A stretch of DNA of 64,000 nt from positions 1 through 64,000 of the forward strand of contig VCJN01000113.1 in the NCBI GenBank assembly GCA_006384855.1. Direction: 5' to 3'. Below the pieces are notes generated by a model. It searched no databases and had not been told where the DNA came from. It saw only the letters and a program-made list of their open reading frames with translations. Both the position numbers and the translations under genes were made by a program. Below, one piece after another: positions 58,752-64,000 of this stretch. The stretch's first letter is position 1; every line of letters begins with the position of its first letter. Source of the stretch: Tetraselmis striata. Lineage: Eukaryota > Chlorophyta > Chlorodendrophyceae > Chlorodendrales > Chlorodendraceae.

Positions 58752-61700
58752 ATGGGCAACCGCGCGCCACCGGGTGCAGCCGTCATAGTGACGGGGGTTC
58801 GCCCTTGGACGGTTGGGCACTTGGTTGAGGGCGCTGGGGCGTCCCTGCGTCGTGTGTGTTGTTGGGGGGACCCGTCGCCACTACCTGCCTTTTGGAGCCG
58901 CGTCGATCGGGCGTTTAATGGCCGGCCCTCGGCCATTCCGAAGATCGATCGTGTGTTGCAGCGGGATGGGCTAGTGCGCTTTGATGTGTATTATACCCAA
59001 GGGCAGGGTGCGCATGTCCGCGAGCGTTTACAGCGTTTTGCATGCCGGTGGGGTTGGTACTTGCGGGAACACCGCTCGTACTGGGATCGCCACGCCGCCC
59101 GCCCTCCCCCTCCCTCCCACCCCTTGCCCTTTCCCCTCCCTCCCATGCCCGCCCACCTGTGCGTTGCGACGCTTAATGTGAATGGGTTGTCTTCTAAGGT
59201 GGAGGATGTTGGCGCGTTGCTGATCGAGCGATCTGTAGATGTTCTGCTCATTCAGGAGACCACGGTTAGGGCGACCGATATGCGAGTGCGTTTTAATGGG
59301 TACTCTGACTACTATTCGTTCGGGGACCGCGTTGCATCGGAACGTGGGTGTTGTGTGTTAGTCCGGTCGCCGTACCGGGCGCGGGCAGTCGGCGCGCCCC
59401 ACCCATGTTGGACCTGTGTCCGGGTGGGGGGAGGTTGCAGTGACTCCGCGGCCACTATATTTATCTCGGCCTATTTGCCCACCGGCTCACAGGGGGAACC
59501 GTATCGGGACCGCCTGCGCGAAGAGTTGGCGCGGCTTCGGACGAGTTATCCGAGGGATATGATTGTGGTGGGGGGGGATTGGAACATGGATGAAAGGGAG
59601 TTGACGGCTCTACTCAGGCGTTGGCGGTGCCTTCCCGGCGGTAAGCCCATGTGGCCGCGGGATGCATCGGCGCGCGAACGGGGTACTTGCCGGAGGGGCA
59701 GCTGCCGCGTTCTCGACCACTTCATCGCATGGCCTCCCACCATAGGCCCTCCCCCCCCTCTCTCGCCCTCGGCATGGGTGGACTACTCTTGGGACACCTC
59801 CGATCACTTCCCTGTCCTGTCTTCTTTCCCCGTGGGCGCCATCCGTGAGGATGCCTGTCCACCTCCCCTGCATGAACGCCTGTCTGCAAGGTCCATTCCC
59901 AAACCGGCCCACGGTGACTCTCCCTCTGAATGGCCCAAGCCGTTCCACGATTTTGTCACCGCTAATCCGTTCGCGGTGCTCACCCCTCTAGATGACCCAC
60001 CTGTAGACGGCGGGCCCTCGGGAGGGGGGGGATCCCTAGACACCGGCGCCGACCACTTTATCCAGGCAATATGGTCGGCGGCGCGTGGGGTAGGGGCTGT
60101 TACCAAGCCCAGGCGTCGTGGCCTAGGGCCGCCGCTCCAACGGTCTATCCTAGGTGCGATTAATCGTCGGCGCATGGCCTTTATGGCGTGCCGGGGGACT
60201 AGGGGCCCTCGGGATGCCGCTCTAGCGTCGGCACATTATGCTGCTGCACGGCATAGGGTCCGGACACTAGTACGTAATAACCGCCGCCGCCAGAGGGAGC
60301 GGGCCGTGCTAAAAGCGGTTCAGGATTTTAAGAAGGGTGGTGGGAGACGGGAGTTCTGGAAGTGGGCGCGCTCTCTCCGTAAGGGGCAGGGTTCATTCGA
60401 GGGCGCGAACGACCAGCCAGTACGCGATCCGGTATCGGGGGTACTTCATACCGAGCCGGGCGAAATCAATGCGTGCTGGGCGCGGCACTATCGGGAGCTG
60501 CTGCGTGACCCCCACCCCCTAGCACAACGGGTGGCGATATACCGTGCGGCGTGGGAACACCGACACGGTACATCCCCACCCATTGCCCCCGCACTAAACG
60601 GGATTAATGGGCATTTAACATGGGAGGAACTAGTCAAGGCTCTTAGGCGTTTGAAAAATAATAAGGCCCAGGGGCAGGATGGGATCACTGCAGAGGCTTT
60701 AAAATTGGCGATATACGCCCCGAATAGCCATTTTGGCAAGGCATTGCTGGCCTTAATTAACGGGATATGGACTAAGAACTATATCCCCCAGCAGTGGCGT
60801 AGCTCGGCCATAGTATCGGTGCCCAAGAAAGGCGACGCGACCGTTATGGACAATTATAGGCAGGGGTATTTCGATTATGGGTGCGGCTATGAAACTCCTT
60901 ATGACCATCATTTCCCAACGCTTGCAAGACGTCTGCCAAGCTAAAGGGATAATCCGCCGTTGGCAAGCGGGTTTTATGCGGAATGAGGAGGGCCCCATGC
61001 AAGTCGCCAGCTTGTTCGATATCGCGGCTCGTCGCCAAGCGGCAGGTCTACCCACGTACGCGGGTTTTATTGACTTTAGGAAGGCATATGACACCGTACC
61101 TCATGAGCTTTTATTCCTAAAACTACAAGCCATAGGAGTTTCGGGTCATATGCTTACCTTCATTAAAACTTTATACAGGGATAGTATGGTACGGGTCAAG
61201 ACAGGGGTGGCCCCGGGAACACTATCAGACCCCATACCCATAGAGCGTGGCCTCCGACAGGGATGCCCCGCTTCCCCCATCCTATTTAACATATTTATTA
61301 ATGATATATTCGATGGGGTAGAACATCTAGGATGTGATGTTCCAGGGTGCACTGACACATTAGCGGCAAGGCAACCACTAAGGGTGCCAGGTCAGTTATA
61401 CGCGGACGACGCTGTTGGTATCACATGCTCGTTCGATAACCTGCATGCCATGTTCGCCCACTTCTCGCAGTGGGCGGAGGATCGTTTTATGGGGTTTGGG
61501 GTACTTAAGTGTGGGGTGATGGCATTAGGCCGATATTCCGACGAGACCGCGTTACGCGAACAAGCTGCCCGATGGCAGCTTGGGGGGGAACGGGTACCGG
61601 TTGTAAATGAATATAGGTACTTGGGTACGGTCATTAAGTCGGATTTAGGTATGCAACACATAGTAGACGACCGGGTTAAGAAGGGTAAACGCGCTATTGA

Positions 61701-63030
61701 GGCGCTCGATTCGGTATTAGTCGGTGGACGGGACATAATCCCTATTAATGTGCGTGTGTCGGTTTTTAAAACCTGTGTACTGCCGGTTTTAACTTATGGG
61801 TGTGAAGTATGGGGCATGGATAGAACTAGCGGCGCAAATAAATTACAAACTGTACTCAATCAGTGCTTGCGTTGCCTCATTGGGGTAGGTAAAAACTCCC
61901 CTGGGGTAGCCACTGCACCGATGATGCGGGAATTGGATATTGCGCCCATAGAGGCTACGGCCGCTGCGGCACGGGCTCGGGCGTTCCTTAAAGCATCCGA
62001 CTTGAATACATGTATAACCCATTTAGTAGATCAGCCAAGTCGGGCGCGCCCTATAACACGTGGACGTCGGGGACTGTGCGGTGGTTAGATCGACTAGCTA
62101 GGGCGAACGTAGGGCTAGCTGAGGGGGCGCACCTTCCACTTGAGTGGAGGTCACTAGCCGCGCGCGATGCCGCTAAACTAGTAAAGGCATCGGTGTGGGC
62201 GCGTTACGAATCGTCGATATCGTTAGCACGCAATAACACCTGGGGTATATATGTCCAGGCGTCCTATGCGTCAAACCCGTTGCCACAGTACGGTGTGGGT
62301 GTCCCCGCGGGGGTTGTGGCCGGGTTGCACATTATGATACAATTACGCACCCGAGTATTTCCCACTGCCCGCCGATTGGCCCGGATTCATGCCATGCCTG
62401 AGCGGTTCCTTGAACACTGCCCTGCATGTGGCGGAGGTGAATCTGAGACTATCGAACATATGTTGGTGGAGTGCCCGCGGTGGGGGTATCACCGTCATAA
62501 TTTTGGGTTGTTAGTTCCGGAGTTCAGGGATTTTATTAGTAGTCAGGTTAGTGCGTCAACACCTGAGGACTTAACTGCCTTTATTTTGGGCGGGGTCCCC
62601 CCCTCCCTTCACGGCGCCCTGGATTTTACTGGGAATGGGAAATTTTTCCAGCTATGGCGTCAGGCCCTCCCTCACATTGCCTTTTTTGTTGCACATGTAT
62701 CGCACTCCCGAAATGCTTTGCTCCGCGGGTTGGGGCTTGCCCCAACTCGCATTACTCGAATGGGCCGACGCCCAAACGGGTAGGGCGGACCTTTCGTGGT
62801 CAGTGCCGGGTATGGCAGTGTTTTAGACGGTGATCCAACAGTGTTGGAAATTCCGTCACTGACCTCTAATTAGTCTTGCGAAATGCTTCGGCAATTTGCT
62901 TGATGACTATAACGGAGCGTCGCCTACCCAGGGGCCAGGGCTTTCCGTAACTGGATTGCTGCCTAAACGGCCGTCGTAGAGACGCTGCAAGGGTTTCACT
63001 GGTGCCAGTCCTGTCCCGGGGGCGGAAAAA
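58752..63030 (+). mobile_element. Near-complete non-LTR retrotransposon (LINE)
   Basis: One long polyprotein-like frame in three segments (58752-60944, 60877-62088, 62010-62783). A basic N-terminal region of about 130 residues precedes an APE-type endonuclease (VATLNVNGL, LIQETT, GGDWNMD, SDHFPV). The reverse transcriptase follows (GFIDFRKAYDTVPHELL, GLRQGCPASPILFN, catalytic LYADDAVGI), and then a C-terminal zinc knuckle CPACGGGESETIEHMLVEC. Two frameshifts interrupt it: an apparent 4-base insertion near 60860 and a shift near 62000-62050 that returns to the first frame. The 3' UTR and A-tail run 62784-63030 and match the truncated copies at 32.5, 44.7 and 52.1 kb. This copy is probably not autonomous, though all enzyme motifs remain. 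Confidence 0.93.
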
Positions 63031-63333
63031 AAGGCGGGATGGATGAGTGATGCGCGCACGGTATCGGTACAGGTACCCGCGACGAACGCAGTCGCCCACG
63101 GCGGCTCTGTATTTGCTGTGCCCCCTATCCCCCGGCGAGCAGACTCGCTCCCCGGCGACACTGCAGCCGTCTCTGCGCTGGCTTCCTCCCTTCTGCCTTC
63201 GTCTTGGGCTGGTCGTCTGCTTCATCGCGCTGCATTCCGTACCGGTACTACAGACTGAGTACTAGCTGTACGTACTGAAGTCGTTACCTCGCGCGCGCGG
63301 TGCTCCGGATCGTGTCATCAGCGCAGCACCACC

Positions 63334-64000
63334 ATGGCCGCCTCCAGCCACACCGCCCTCCTGCTTCTGGCCCTCTACCTAGCGGCCACCTGCGGCGCCA
63401 CCGTCACCCGAACCACGCCTCAGACCACCGACCGCCTTTCGGAAACGGCGATGGCCCCGCCGGCGGGGCTGCAGGCCGGCGCGGCGTCGGGGGGTGCCGG
63501 GGAGGGCCAGGGGCCCGCGCGGCTGTCGGGCTTCTTCAAGCTGGATCGCACCGCCGACGCTCACATGTTCTACTTCCTGTTCGAGTCGCGCTCCATGAAG
63601 GCAGACGACCCCGTGGTGCTGTGGATGACCGGTGAAAGCCCCCTCCCCCCAACGGCCGCTGCGATACGTTCCTCGCGCCTCAGCAACTTCACGTCGTCTC
63701 CTTGCTACGCATCAAAAAGCACAACTCGCGCTTCCAAGCGAAGTTTGTAGCCTTCTTCGACAGCGTCTGGCGCCACTGTGGCACCGTGAGCATTCGTTGA
63801 TTCCCCGCTGCTGACACTCTGCCCTGCGCAGGCGGGCCTGGCTGCTCCTCTGAGCTGGCGGTGCTCGTAGGTGAGTGGTTATTAATATGTCTATTGTTTG
63901 CTGCTTTTGGTGGAGTGCGATGCCCCCACCCATCCCCTTCCCGTTCCCATTTCCCTCCGCATTCAGCAGCCCCTCTCACTCCACCCCTCCCTCTCGCCGG
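63334..64000 (+). CDS. Serine carboxypeptidase (S10), 5' part
   Basis: Vacuolar or secreted S10 peptidase. Exon 1, 63334-63631, begins at the ATG and encodes a signal peptide (MAASSHTALLLLALYLAATC), a propeptide-like linker and SGFFKLDRTADAHMFYFLFE ... DDPVVLWMTG. Exon 2, 63832-63870, continues in phase with GGPGCSSELAVLV, the conserved substrate-binding block of the family. The next intron starts GTGAGT at 63871, and the rest lies beyond the window, including the catalytic Ser, Asp and His. Intron 1 opens with a C-tract, as in neighbouring genes. The ATG lies only about 300 bases from the LINE tail, so the LINE may have inserted in the promoter region. Confidence 0.92.

Overview
This is a window of nuclear DNA from a eukaryote, most likely a chlorophyte green alga. 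The genes are GC-rich and intron-dense, with coding blocks of 60-300 bases. Introns use GT-AG and some GC-AG ends. Two genes have a TGTAA poly(A)-type signal 3' of the stop, interstitial TTTAGGG-like motifs are present, and several proteins are plant/algal in type (base-exchange phosphatidylserine synthase, possible plastid transit peptides). The species cannot be named from sequence alone. Intron ends were placed by eye; for most genes the inferred exons join in frame.

Layout. 1-7420 (-): PUM3/Puf6-type nucleolar Pumilio protein, cut by the left edge, with three C/D-box snoRNA-like units in its introns. 7.4-11 kb: lower-GC intergenic DNA. 11.4 kb (+) and 19.1-19.6 kb (-): an inverted pair of duplicated small genes of unknown function, each with a TATA box. 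12.5-15.7 kb (-): divergent RluA-family pseudouridine synthase that has lost its catalytic Asp. 20.8-31.9 kb (-): a 15-exon gene for a WD40 plus long coiled-coil protein of about 1129 residues. 32.5-33.1 kb: 5'-truncated LINE. 33.7-36.7 kb (+): alpha-SNAP, eight exons, 289 residues. 37.3-41.7 kb: tandem satellite with monomers of about 177 bp and an inner 531-bp higher-order repeat. 42.0-44.3 kb (-): F-box/LRR protein. 44.7-46.0 kb: nested LINE ends. 47.8-51.7 kb (-): phosphatidylserine synthase with one apparent frameshift. 52.1 kb: short LINE copy with target-site duplication. 52.6-54 kb: cluster of a motif in both orientations. 54.4-56.3 kb (+): methyltransferase-like protein. 57.2-58.0 kb (-): decayed protein kinase. 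58.7-63.0 kb (+): near-complete LINE (endonuclease, reverse transcriptase, zinc knuckle) with two frameshifts. 63.3 kb to the right edge (+): 5' end of a serine carboxypeptidase.

The genes are unrelated housekeeping loci (ribosome biogenesis, RNA modification, membrane fusion, phospholipid synthesis, proteolysis) with repeats between them. The most notable signals are the intronic snoRNA-like units in a ribosome-biogenesis gene; sense-strand poly-C tracts just downstream of many 5' splice sites, which largely reveal gene orientation; the satellite with higher-order structure; and a LINE family seen as one long and several truncated copies.
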